DNA of 64,000 nucleotides, from contig CM063505.1 in the NCBI GenBank assembly GCA_032207245.1, forward strand, positions 178,623,217 to 178,687,216. The letters run 5' to 3'. The notes under the pieces are model-generated. The model was not told the origin of the DNA and did no database searches. It saw only the letters and a program-made list of their open reading frames with translations. Source of the DNA: Pardosa pseudoannulata. Taxonomy: Eukaryota; Arthropoda; Arachnida; Araneae; Lycosidae. This document shows positions 22,152 to 32,244 of the stretch, in pieces (position 1 is the first letter of the stretch; each line of letters begins with the position of its first letter). Made by a program: the position numbers and the translations under genes.

Positions 22152-23372
22152 GTGCCGCACAGTTCGGAGCTCTTTGATTTCGAGAAAGGTATAATTATCG
22201 GGTATCACAAATGGGGCCGATCCTTAAGGGACATATCTAGCGATCTGAAGTACCCAAAATCGACAGTGGCCTATGTGATTAAGAAGTGGAAGGTGAGCGG
22301 TGATTGTCGGAATGTGCCCCGAGTCGGCAGACCAACGAAACTGGGAGATAGAGACCGACGAGTGCTGTCCAGAGAAATTCGGAAAAACCTCACCCAACCG
22401 ATGGCTCTCATCCACGAGGAGTTTCAACAGGCATCCGGGAGTATTGTTTCAATGAATACCATCCGTAAAGAAGCACATCTGCTTGGTTTTCATGGTCGTG
22501 CTGCTGTCCATAAGCCTTTGATCACAAAGTCCAACCGCGCTGCTCGGTTAATGTGTTGCAAAGCGCATCGAAATTGGACCTTAGATCAGTGGAAACGGGT
22601 TCTTTGGAGCTACGAATCAAGGTTCACCCTTTACCGTTTGGATGGCAGGGTCTGGATCTGGCGTCTGCCTGGAGAACGTCTCCTGCCAGAATGCATTGTG
22701 CCAACAGTCAAGTTCGGCGGAGGTGGAATTATGGTCTGGGGGTGTTTCTCCTGGTATGGACTGGGACCCTTTGTCCCCATTCATGGTAAGCTCAACGCCG
22801 ATGCCTACTGCACTATTTTAGATGACAATATGCTTCCTAAATTGTGGCAGTTTTACCGGTTGGACGCCTGTTACTTTCAGGACGACAATGCCAGATGTCA
22901 TGTTTCGAGGTTAACCAAGGCTTGGTATGGTGTCAATGGAGTTCATCGAATGGACTGGTATGCCCAGAGCCCAGACCTGAACGCTATCGAGAACCTCTGG
23001 GACGAGTTGGATCGCCGAATTAAGGAGTGCACTACCCGTCTAAAATCGGTGAAGGAATTTGTCTACTCCAAGCCGAGTGGGCCGAACGATGGTCGAATGG
23101 TAGAGCGCTGTTCTTCGGAACCGGAGTTCGTGGGTTCGAATCCCGCTGATGGCATGGATGTTTGTAGCCGTTCGGAATCGGCTTTAAACTGTAGGTCCCG
23201 GTCTCATTAGCCCTCGTGTGCAAAACAGTAGACCGTAGCGCTCCAAACCAAACCAAGCCGAGTGGAAGACAATACCACTATCTGTAATACAAAGACTTGT
23301 GGAAAGTATGCCCCGTAGGGTTCACGCTGTAATTGCCTCTCGTGGAGACTCTACCAACTATTGATTTTGAAT
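22152..23372 (+). pseudogene. Tc1-type DD34E transposase, catalytic Asp lost, SINE-interrupted
   Basis: In Tc1 elements this enzyme binds the terminal repeats and excises and reinserts the DNA at TA. The ATG at 22152 opens [20 protein letters not shown], and about 305 codons stay open. Residues 1-55 form the first helix-turn-helix, then a GRPTK (GRPR-type) hinge near 59-63 and the second helix-turn-helix to about 115. The catalytic triad should be Asp, Asp, Glu. The second Asp (245, FQDDNARCH) and Glu280 ([14 protein letters not shown]) are present with 34 residues between them. The first is Tyr154 in WSYESRF, where the family has SDE; codon TAC at 22611-22613 is one base from GAC. A SINE with a 13-bp target duplication interrupts the gene at 23081. 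After it, the C-terminal codons resume (IPLSVIQRLVESMPRRV to a TGA near 23361), though one small frameshift just before the SINE is needed to join the frames. It is inactive as it stands. Confidence 0.88.
23081..23252 (+). repeat. tRNA-derived SINE (family 1) inside Tc1
   Basis: Full-length copy: GCCGAACGATGGTCGAATGG head, B box GGTTCGAATCC, CCGTTCGGAATCGGCTTTAA body and GCGCTCCAAACCAAA end. Target duplications CCAAGCCGAGTGG at 23068-23080 and 23253-23265 match perfectly; the outer bases could partly belong to the SINE end. It lies in the coding region of the Tc1 transposase, so it postdates that element. The 78-codon extension of the transposase frame past 23081 is SINE sequence, not protein. 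Confidence 0.95.
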
Positions 23373-23429
23373 AAAGTTAGTTTTTCTTTTCTATCACAGG
23401 TGTCCAAATACTTATTGATAGACCGTGTA

Positions 23430-23517
23430 TACAGAAGCTCTAATAACTTGCGTACCGCAAGCAAAATTTACACTTACTAACTCCGAACCGGAAGGCAGAT
23501 TCTTACTAATTCGGAAA
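23430..23517 (-). repeat. old SINE (family 1), second part, split by Tc1
   Basis: After the Tc1 right end the sequence resumes with ACTTACTAACTCCGAACCGG and AAGGCAG...ACTAATTCGG, which corresponds to the tRNA-like head of the inverse SINE (ACGAACTCCGGTACCGAAGG, AACCAATCGG). It is diverged, in keeping with an older host copy. Confidence 0.65.
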
Positions 23518-23804
23518 TTATCCGGTTACTAAGTTGAATAGTAAATCAGAAATCGTAACTATATATATTGACAGTATTTTGCTATGAAGTTTTAAGCAGC
23601 GTAACTTCTCATAAAAATATATCAAAAAGAAATGTGAATTATATAATAACAAGTGGCCAGAACTTTTCTTAGAAAGAAAATTCTTCAATTTCATCATAAA
23701 AAACATTTTCGTATGAATCACTGAATTGAAATGTGGCCGTAGCTGTACTAAAAAAAGATATCAGTTTATTCTCATTTCTCTGAATATTAAACAGCAATTT
23801 TTAT
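23518..23804. other. unassigned DNA
   Basis: Short AT-rich spacer with no recognised feature. Confidence 0.5.
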
Positions 23805-23819
23805 TATAACAATATCTTT

Positions 23820-23994
23820 GCCGAATGATGGCCGAATGGTTAGGGTGCTGGTCTTCGGAACCGGAGTTCGTGGGTTCGAATCCCACTATGTCATGGATTT
23901 TCGTAGCCGTTCGGAATTGGTTTTAAGCAATAGGTCCCGGTCTCGTTAGCCCTCGTGTTGCAAAAAGTAAACCGTAGCGCTCCAAAATCGAACC
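23820..23994 (+). repeat. tRNA-derived SINE (family 1) with target duplication
   Basis: Full-length copy with GCCGAATGATGGCCGAATGG head, B box GGTTCGAATCC and CGGTCTCGTTAGCCCTCGTG body. Flanked by TATAACAATATCTTT (23805-23819) and TATAACGATATCTTT (23995-24009), a 15-bp duplication with one difference. Confidence 0.95.
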
Positions 23995-24192
23995 TATAAC
24001 GATATCTTTCATTTAATGTTATTTTACACGCTTAGAAAGCAACTGAAAGGATTACAATATATAAAAATATCATCAAAACACTCAGATGTTCACCATTTTT
24101 GCAGCATTAATGCGAAATTCATTTGTAAACTGAAACAGATTTTAGAGTTGTTAAAAAACTGAACAAATTTATACTTTTACGCTTAGTCATAT

Positions 24193-24358
24193 CTCGGTTT
24201 AGAGCCCTAACGTCTACTTTTTTGCAAAACGAGACCGGGACATACTGTTTAACGTCGATTCTAAATGGCTACGAGCATCAATGCCACAGTAGGTTTCGAA
24301 CCCACTAACTCCAGTACCGAAGGTCAGTGCACTAATCATTCGGCCATAGTTCGGCTAG
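24193..24358 (-). repeat. tRNA-derived SINE (family 1), diverged
   Basis: Inverse copy with TTTTTTGCAAAACGAGACCG, TTCTAAATGGCTACGAGCAT, CGAACCCACTAACTCC and ATTCGGCCATAGTTCGGC. Its 3' end (CCAAACC) is eroded. No clear target duplication. Confidence 0.9.
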
Positions 24359-24481
24359 TGATTTTTCGGAATAACGGTGTTACACAAATATAAAACCACT
24401 TTGTTTTTTGAAGTAATGCAGCTATTTTTGAGCTAAATTTAGACGTTAATTCTAATCTAATCTAAACTCCTGGAATGGTTA

Positions 24482-24843
24482 AAAAAGAGGGGAGAGGAGA
24501 ATGGTATACGCTAGGAAGTGAATTTTGGACTTTTTGATTAAATTGGCTAGTCGAAGTCCATTGTCTGAAGTAGAAGAGCAAAACGTTTGGTTCTACAATG
24601 GAAGAGAAGAGAATTAAATAAGACTCGTCGGACTTCTAAAATGGATACTCACTCTATTTACACTAAAGAGGGTGGAGTAGAATGGTATACGATAGGAGAT
24701 GAATTTTGGACTTTTTAATTAAAATGGCTAGTCGAAGTCCATTATCTGAAGCAGAAGAGCAAAACGTTTGGTTCTACAATGGAAGAGAAAAGAATTAAAT
24801 AAGACTCGTCGCACTTCTAAAATTGCTATTCACACTAATTTGA
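24482..24843 (+). repeat. 181-bp tandem duplication
   Basis: Two direct units share ATGGTATACG, GAATTTTGGACTTTTT, GGCTAGTCGAAGTCCATT, AGCAAAACGTTTGGTTCTAC and AATTAAATAAGACTCGTCG, offset by 181 bp. About nine in ten bases agree, so the event is fairly recent. No ORF is conserved. Confidence 0.92.
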
Positions 24844-25287
24844 GCTAAAAGAAAACTATGAAAGACAAAAAAGATTCCATCATAAGAAAAAGCTGATGAA
24901 AATGGGCAATTTTTTTAGCTTGTAACGAAAAATATTAGTAAATTTATAAAATAGCACAACACACGAGTTCATGTAACTCTGCGTTAGCGATTGAAGTTGA
25001 ATGATTGTGTTAATAGTCAGAACCTAATATGAAAATCACGACTAATGACACGTTATAAAGATGAACGTCTGAGGCAAAGATTTCGAAATATTGGAACTCT
25101 TAAAATAAAAACTTTTTTTCGGATGCGGAAAATAATAACATAGTTGGTCATGACAGCCAGAATCATTACTGGCATGACTAAAGACTAGAATGTTTTAAAT
25201 TCTACAGTGGGTAAATTGTGGGGCTGTGAGAGATAAATCCGTTAGGGTATGGGTCTCTTTCTTATGTATTCTTGCATTATACGTCCC
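24844..25287. other. unassigned DNA
   Basis: No feature recognised. Confidence 0.5.
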
Positions 25288-25579
25288 AGATAGCATGCAT
25301 ACTTACAGCAAGTTTGATTTTTTCTGGATAAAATCTTGTCATAACAAATTTGACCCGACAAACAGGCAGCAAAACTCCTGCAAGTTACACTCCTTGCGAC
25401 CACTCCTTGGCAGCACTATTATGCTTCAAAACTGTGACAACCTTGAAGAAAGAGAAAATTCTTAGACTTGCTGCAGTCTTGTTTCAAACTTGCAGACTTG
25501 TTATGCTGAACTTGCTGTAAGTTTACAGGCTTTCAAAGCAAGAATGATGCAAGTTTGCTGCAAGCTAAATTTGCTATCT
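25288..25579. repeat. inverted-repeat element rich in CTTGCWG words
   Basis: The ends are imperfect inverted repeats: AGATAGCA...CTTACAGCAAGTTTG on the left against AGATAGCA...CTTGCAGCAAACTTG from the right. Between them the words CTTGCTG, CTTGCAG, GCAAGTTTG and their inverses recur about a dozen times. It looks like a MITE-like repeat with internal short repeats. No target duplication was found. Confidence 0.4.
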
Positions 25580-27179
25580 AGAGAAATAACCAGTTAAATG
25601 AAATATATTTGATGAGTTGTCTTCTGTACTATTTTACACATAGACTTTTTTTTCTTTTCGAGATGAAAAATTTGTCTATTTTCAGCAGCTTTTTCGCCTA
25701 AGAGCATCTCTTTCTTTGCAGTCAGGTTGTTTCTTGCAATTTTTTTTTATTGAAAATAATATGAATATTAATTTTACAAGCATTAAGAATCACATGCAGA
25801 TATTTTTCTTTCGTTGTAGAATCAAACTTTACTTCTCCTTTAACTTCAGTTCATCTACTAGGTATTTTATTAACAAATCCAAAAAATACATTACCTGATT
25901 TCTAGCATCTTTCTTTTATTAAATTTTTCCGTAAGTTAACCTCTAAAACTATATTTATCGAACAGTATAATTCTGGAGAATCGTTAAGCAAGGAAAAGAT
26001 GTTTGATTTTGTTTTGCTGGCTGAATAAACCCTAAAATATTTTCAATACCGACATGTTCTTTGAAATTCTTATTATTGCTGCCTTTGATGCGAAAGTTTG
26101 GAGATTTTGAATGGTCTTATAATTTTGTAACCCACTGTAATTTTATTATTAGAAATACTATCAAAAAGAAATGTGAATCCAATTTAGAGTTATTCCAGAT
26201 AATCTACTTGATGAATTATTTTTAAGGGACTTTCCGAGCTAATAAATCCAAACTTTTTCAACTCATTAAAAGCAGTTATGCAGACGTTACAGAGCAATGT
26301 TTCTCTGCTCTAAATGCGTGAGCGATCCGCTGCGAGATTTCCCGAAAGCAATCAGAAACACATTTTACTATCGTGAGTAATCAAATACGAATGAAACGTA
26401 ATTAAAGTCCTGTATTACGTTTGGATAGAGCTAATCGGCTATTTTATACCATATAATTACATTTCCATTAATCACTGTTTAGCTCCAAACGAATGTTAGC
26501 CAAACTTCTATAGCTTGTGAGCAATCGTATTATTTTAAATCCTACCGTGAGCGTAAAGATAAATCAGAAGAGACTTGTTTTTTAAATTTTACATTTATTG
26601 GTTGTATGGCCTCAGTCGAGCAGCTTATAGGATATATAAACCTTACATTAATATAATCCCATAGACATATATTTCTAGAAAATATGAAATCAATTATAAT
26701 AATACTGTATATAAGAAAAAAAATTAAACTTTCCGTTTGGTGAGACTTCAACTTGTTGTTTAAGAATAATCATGTGTATTTTTGTCTTATTTAAAATTGT
26801 TTTTAAATTTCAACCACACAAAATTAGAAAAAAATTTTGGGTTCGGTGTACAATCGGGTACTTTTTAGTTTGGCGAAATATTTTGGCGATAAAATTTTAT
26901 TGATGGTGATGAGGAGCCTTCAGCAAACATATAGAGAAAACTAAGAAGCGGAGAAAATTTGAAAAATTTCGAAATGATAGCATCTCATTCGTTATTTGCT
27001 CCGATTGGATAGAGAATGCTGCAATTTTGAAGGAAGATGTAAACTACAAAGCTCTTATTTTATTAAAAATATGAAAATTGTTAATTAACTCAGTTACATT
27101 ACGTTATCGAAAGGAGTGATTAAGTGAAATCATTTTTGTTTTATTATAAAAATAGTGAAAACAGCTTATTTTATCTTAG
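25580..27179. other. unassigned AT-rich DNA
   Basis: No gene, repeat or RNA recognised. Confidence 0.5.
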
Positions 27180-27800
27180 TTTAGGTTTTGTGTAGCGGTA
27201 GCGGACATCTTGGTGTGAAGAAGCGGTAGCGGTGTGAAGACCCCCCCCCCGCCTTTGTTCAGAATACGAAATACCGAAATCAGCTTATCTGAATTCCTCT
27301 TGTTTCAATCCGGCTACAATAGCGAGGCAACGCCGTGTATGGAATGTTGACAGTTCGTTTGAATAGCCGTCACGCCCCTGATCGTTTGCGGTAATGACCC
27401 CGGAGGATTGCTTGGAGAAGCCGGAATCGGGACAGCTAGCGAATGAGAATTCAACTAAAAAAACTAGCTGTAACCTTAGCTGGAGTTCTAAGGTAACTGG
27501 AATCGTAACTGACCAAAAACAATTGGCGGGACCGTAACTGACCCCCAGGTATAAAAAGTCTAAAATTTTGCGACTCGGGGATTTTCGACATTTTAAAAAA
27601 AAAAAATTTTTTTTTTTTTATTTTTTATTTTTTATGGAGGTGCTTTGACCCTGTGCAGGCTTCCCGGACTTTTGACCGGAGCCAGCTTTTGAGTGATTAC
27701 ATTCGGGAGTAAAGTCCGCTCACATAAGGAACGGCAGGGTTTCGGACACCGATTGGGTTTGCATTGTACTCTGGAAAGACCTACCCATCTTGTGAGATTA
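27180..27800. other. GC-elevated patch with TATA-box-like site
   Basis: It contains GTAGCGG repeats near 27193-27235, a run of C at about 27241, a GGTATAAAAAG box near 27558, then A- and T-runs (27595-27640). It could be a promoter-bearing repeat such as an LTR, or an unrelated patch. No frame or target duplication supports either view. Confidence 0.3.
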
Positions 27801-28769
27801 TTTAATCTTTTTTTCGACTGTGATCGTCGTGGTAATTTTACGCAAGCAACAATCCTCTACATTTTTACTTGTTCCTCTACGAATAATATAATGCAGTTTC
27901 ATTATAATGTTAGAATAAATTTAATAAATTGAGATATCGCAGATATTTTGCTAGACAAAAGTAATAATTACAAATCAGTACGAATATACAAATTGGGAAT
28001 TTAACAGAAAAGAAAAATAAGACAACAGAATTTTAAGAAAATATTTACAGATAATTGAATAATAATTTATATTTCTTTAAAAAATTAATAAACCTTGAAA
28101 AATTACTTTTACAAAATTTTACTATATTACAAAATATATTTGCGTCACGAAATATCCGATTTAAAATATTTTAATAGTACACTCCTTTTACGTAATATAT
28201 AACACTGCTTGAAGTAAAAATGTTACAGATAGGAAATTCAAAGCTGAAAAATCTAACAGAAATGCTTATTTTCCTCCGTTTAAAATATATCTTTAAAAGC
28301 AATATTTATTTAGCGTATTGATATTTCAAAAAAGTTATTAGACTTTTTTATATATATAATTTATAGTAGCAGATAAGCAAAGTGATTTGGGCAGATATTT
28401 TAAATTAATTGAATATCGTTTAATATTTTTATTAATCTGCACAAATTTCTAAAATCCATAGATGATTTTATGAACTGTTTGATTTAGCGGAGGCCTCTGC
28501 GCGTGCCGTAGCTCCGTCTGCTCTTAAATCCCAGCTTAATTTCGGCCTTAATTAAATACTGTGTATTTATGGATCGTGTCTCAAGGATTAGATTCTGTGA
28601 CATTACATGAATACATTGCTTCAGGTTATTCCGTTCGAAATTTAATTCGCAATTTATTATCAATTCAAATGTTATAAGTGAGATTGCTACACACAATTCC
28701 CCCCCCATTCATTAAGTACGATTATTCCCACTTAATGAATTTGGAAATTAACACATAACAATTTCAAAA
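27801..28769. other. unassigned AT-rich DNA, possible 3' UTR at the right
   Basis: Mostly featureless. If the minus-strand exon candidate at 28770-28979 is real, 28500-28769 would be its 3' UTR. It contains AATAAA on the minus strand (GATAATAAATTGCG near 28650). Confidence 0.35.
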
Positions 28770-28979
28770 CTAACTGCTAGCCTTTAATTGAGGATTATGG
28801 TAGACCCTTCCGTTAAAGCTATTTGCTTCCTGCAAGCGTTGTAGGATTTCGTAATATTCTAAAACAGTGGGAACGGGAACGATACCGCCCCCCGGGGGAC
28901 GGTGGGGCGATGCTGGTGGGCATTGAACTTGTTTCGGGAAGTAGAGCCGTGATGTGAAGATGTTTTGGCTTTCAAACAT
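28770..28979 (-). CDS. candidate terminal exon of unknown gene
   Basis: A 69-codon minus-strand frame ends in TAG. It translates to a proline-rich segment (CPPASPHRPPGGGIVPVPTV) followed by LEYYEILQRLQEANSFNGRV and YHNPQLKASS. I do not recognise the family. It looks coding because GC content rises sharply inside the frame, third positions are often G or C in its first half, and a possible AATAAA follows within about 130 bp. An upstream splice acceptor would have to lie near 28975 and is weak. No other exon of the same gene is identified here. It could equally be a chance frame in a GC-rich repeat. Confidence 0.3.
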   Translation of the reverse strand: MFESQNIFTSRLYFPKQVQCPPASPHRPPGGGIVPVPTVLEYYEILQRLQEANSFNGRVYHNPQLKASS

Positions 28980-29156
28980 AATTTTAAAATATACTAAATA
29001 AATTTATTACATTAATTGTATAATTTATATGATTTTTACCAGTAAAACAGCAAGCTTACGTGGTGATACCAGAACCAGTTCTTTTCATTCTCTACGTTAT
29101 GCGGGAAATTGGGCCAACATTCAGAAAAATATATTTAATTAATAGCAATCGTATGG

Positions 29157-29271
29157 TTTGGTTTGGAGCGCTACGATCTATTCTTTTACAATACGAGGGC
29201 TTTTGAGACCGGTACCTACTACTTAAAGCCGATTACGAACATCTATGCCCCATTGGGACGTTTCGGCCATC
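29157..29271 (-). repeat. tRNA-derived SINE (family 1), internally deleted
   Basis: Inverse copy: GGTTTGGTTTGGAGCGCTAC, TTTTGAGACCGGTACC, TACTTAAAGCCGATTACGAA, then a deletion that joins CCCCATTGGGACG to TTTCGGCCATCGTTC. It stands head to head with the copy that follows. Confidence 0.85.
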
Positions 29272-29279
29272 GTTCAGTG

Positions 29280-29461
29280 CCGAACGATGGCCGATTGGTT
29301 AGGGTACTAGTCTTCGGTATCGGAGTTCGTGGGTTCGAATCCTGCAGTGGCATGGCTGTTCGTAGCCGTTCGGAAACGGCTTTAAGCTCTAGGTCCCAAT
29401 TTCATTAGCACTAGTGTTGCTAAAAAGGAGACTGTAGTACTCCAAACCAAACCAAACCGAA
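29280..29461 (+). repeat. tRNA-derived SINE (family 1), head to head with previous
   Basis: Full-length copy: GAACGATGGCCGATTGGTTA, B box GGTTCGAATCC, TTCGTAGCCGTTCGGAAACG and TACTCCAAACCAAACCAAAC. GTTCAGTGCC precedes (29272-29281) and follows (29462-29471) and may be its target duplication, overlapping the SINE start. After it, CCTAACCATTCGGCCAT (29470-29490) is another inverse SINE-head scrap, as if this copy had landed in the inverse one. Confidence 0.88.
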
Positions 29462-29490
29462 GTTCAGTGCCCTAACCATTCGGCCATATC

Positions 29491-30005
29491 ATTCGTTTGA
29501 GCTTTGCTTCAGCGTGTCTCAGTAACAAAAATTTGATTTGTAACTATACTGAAGAAATTTACTTAAACGTTTTGCCTCTTATAATTGAGTACGTCCCCTA
29601 CGCTACACTTAAAATAACGAGATTTTTACAAAGGAAGGGGGGGCTTGAACACACGTCGGCTCCGTAGGGAGGCGGTAACTTAGAAAAGGTTGTGTATCTC
29701 TGTTTTAGAGCATAAAACAACATCTAAACAGAAAGGGATGACTGCAAGAGTAAACTATTATATTAACTCGGTGTAAGCAATTTACAGTTTAATTTCTTTA
29801 AAAAGAATAAAAAATTAAATAAATTCCATATTGAGTTGAAAAAAAATATATTTAACAAAATAAACTTTTTTTGTCATTCTACATTTTATAAAAGAGAAAT
29901 AATTTTTTTCTTGGAGATAATTTTTTCTAAAAATTCTGATTACGTTTGCATCACTATAATTACAGAATTTTACATCCCTATTGTTATAATGTACTTACAA
30001 CAATA
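29491..30005. other. unassigned DNA
   Basis: No feature recognised. Confidence 0.5.
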
Positions 30006-30435
30006 GGGATATACTTTATATTGAGATTCATACATTTATTCTGTACATTCATTTACAAATTGCTTCTTGGTTATCATATATCATAATCATCAATTAGTTA
30101 CGTCTTATATTTCCACCATAATTATTACAATTCTCCTTATAACGCGTAATTATTCAATTACAAGATTAAATCATTAATAGAGGCCTAAGTCACTGTAAAT
30201 ATTATTTTATCTTTACCTCCATTACAGGCATAGGGGAGCAGGCAGGGGCTTTCCTCACGCGGTGTCGGTCAGGGCGCACGGGACGAGTTGGTGATGGTGA
30301 GCGGGGCTGTGTTGGTCCTTCAGTGGGTCCAAATGATCAGACAGGGACTTTCCTCATGTGGTGTCGGTCCGGGCGCACGGGACGAGTTGGTGATGACGAG
30401 CGGAGCTTAGGACTCTTCTCCCACTTCTCTCGAAT
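30006..30435 (+). repeat. dispersed repeat with GC-rich end, copy B
   Basis: Inverse homologue of 6985-7335. The AT-rich part shares CATTTATTCTGTACATTCAT-like sequence, CTTGGTTATCATA and GAGGCCTAAGTCACTG. The GC-rich part has two tandem units of about 100 bp, each with CTTTCCTCA, GTGTCGGTC, GGGCGCACGGGACGAGTTGG and TGAT(G/A)(G/A)(T/C)GAGCGG. It ends near CCCACTTCTCTCGA. The 97-codon frame at 30323 is inside the repeat and is not credible as a gene. Confidence 0.7.
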
Positions 30436-32244
30436 TCCGACTTCAACTCCTCTCCTTCACTTCGTTTCCAAACTCCTCACCTCGGTTTTAACGCCCCTTT
30501 TTCTTCCTTTCCAATCGCTTGTTTTCGGGAAATTTTCCCACATCTGCACCCCCTTCGGGAGTGCAGGTGAGCTCATTAAAGTAGCCCCTTTTGTGCAAGC
30601 TGACATTACTTTTTAGCCCCTGCCCCCATAACTCATGGTTACATCTTTGTGCGAGCTTGACCGTCACGCTGCCATTCCGTGATCTATACCTTCTCTGCGG
30701 GGGTCCCTAAACTTGACGTAAACAATTGGAGTCCTAAATTCCTCTAGTAAAATCCTCCCACAGCTGTGTATGCACGTGCAGATCACCGTGGGAAAGTACA
30801 TCGGTACACCTATAATTACAAAAAGAATGTCTATTCACAAAAATATAAAATACTATTCTAGTTTTACAATCTCTAAAAAAAGATAAATATAGAAAGGTTT
30901 ACAAGAAGAATGCAAATATTCGATAACCATTTGAGGATTATCTGAGCATCATAAAAGACAAAAATTACCAAACCATAAATAAAGTTTTTCACTAGAGTAT
31001 AAACACGTACCAAGGTGAAATTGATTACAATTCCTTTTCTTTTCTTTTTTTGCGTTTTTGTTCGCGAAAGTATTGGAATATTTTTTTTTTTATTTTATCT
31101 TAAATCTTTGCAAACTTGAAAAATACTGAAGCATAAAAGCGCTTAATAGAGAGAAACATGCTCTTAATAATAAAAAGCTTTAAAATATAACGCATGATAA
31201 TTTTGAAGCTTAACTACATCGAAATATAATAGGAAAAATATTATTGCCAAATATTTTAATTCATTAACATTTTATCGATTCTTTTTCATTTGAGAGTAAC
31301 ATTTTCCCTTTTTTATAAACCATTAATATATTCTTATTTATTCATTACGCCTTGTTTGTTTTATTACTTTTTTGTCGAATTTACGCTTTTGTAGATAAAA
31401 TTTTATTTTACCGTGAAAGATTTATTAATTTTATCATTTTTGTATAAGAATGCTAAGACGAAAAGCTGAATATTAGATTCGAGATTTTAAATACGCCCCA
31501 AGGAGTTATTTTTTCCTCTTCCTTTCTCTGTTGCTTAACACCTCTGAACATTAGCTAATTGGCAATTCTTCCAAACATCCCAAGACACTGCTAAAGTGAT
31601 TGCTTTATCTGACTCGATAAAGGAGCAAGAACTCGAGTGTGCTAGAGATGATAATAGAAATCTGAGTGCTAATAAAAAACCTTTTTGGACAGCCAAATTT
31701 GGTTTTATACAGTGAGTCTCTTGACAAAAGGAAAATGGAAATGTTTGCAGATTTTTATATTTTAATGATAAGTTTCTCTGTTGGGAAAGAGTTATCCGGT
31801 AAAAAGTTACGATAGTTATCTTTATTTTTTTAATCCCTTCCTTTTTTTAAGCTCAAACCCGCTACAAGAACAACAATGGCCCCCAATGAGGGGGAGACAG
31901 GGAATACAATCCCCTGTAGTCGTTGAAAATATCTAAGGGACTATTTTCGTCTAAGGTAAATTTGAGCAGGCACTGAAGACCATCTTCTGCACTTTTGGAC
32001 ATTATTCACAAGAATGCACTAAAAAGTTAGATTAACAGCTGAAATTTTTTTTTAAATCCGATGTCGACACAAGGCATCCTTCTGCATCTGTGAATCCTTT
32101 GCCTGCGGTTGTTTTTGCCTTTGTTGCACGTTTTTCGTTCGTGCTAAAGAAAAGGAGAAAAATTTCTCTTTAATTTTGTTCATTATTATTATCAAAATGT
32201 TAGAAAAAGATTTTTAAAAAATTAATAAACGAAAGTAACTACTA
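30436..32244. other. unassigned DNA
   Basis: The first 350 bp is GC-richer and may extend the preceding repeat (TTCGGGAGTGCAGGTGAG near 30554). The rest is AT-rich with no recognised feature. Confidence 0.45.

Larger units (their letters stand above)
22028..23427 (+). mobile_element. Tc1 transposon with full-length terminal repeats
   Basis: TA duplications at 22026-22027 and 23428-23429. Terminal inverted repeats of about 30 bp match except at three positions, with CAATAAGTATTTGGACACCT shared. Total length is 1400 bp, of which about 185 bp is a later SINE insertion with its target duplication, leaving about 1.2 kb, normal for Tc1. It encodes a near-complete DD34E transposase that lacks one catalytic residue. 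Confidence 0.95.

Noticed and set aside
23032..23256. Minus-strand 74-codon frame across the Tc1/SINE junction
   Set aside because: It is SINE sequence read backwards. Similar frames appear wherever this SINE lies (for example 29163-29408).
30323..30616. 97-codon frame in GC-rich DNA
   Set aside because: It lies largely inside the dispersed minisatellite-like repeat and has no counterpart frame in the other copy.
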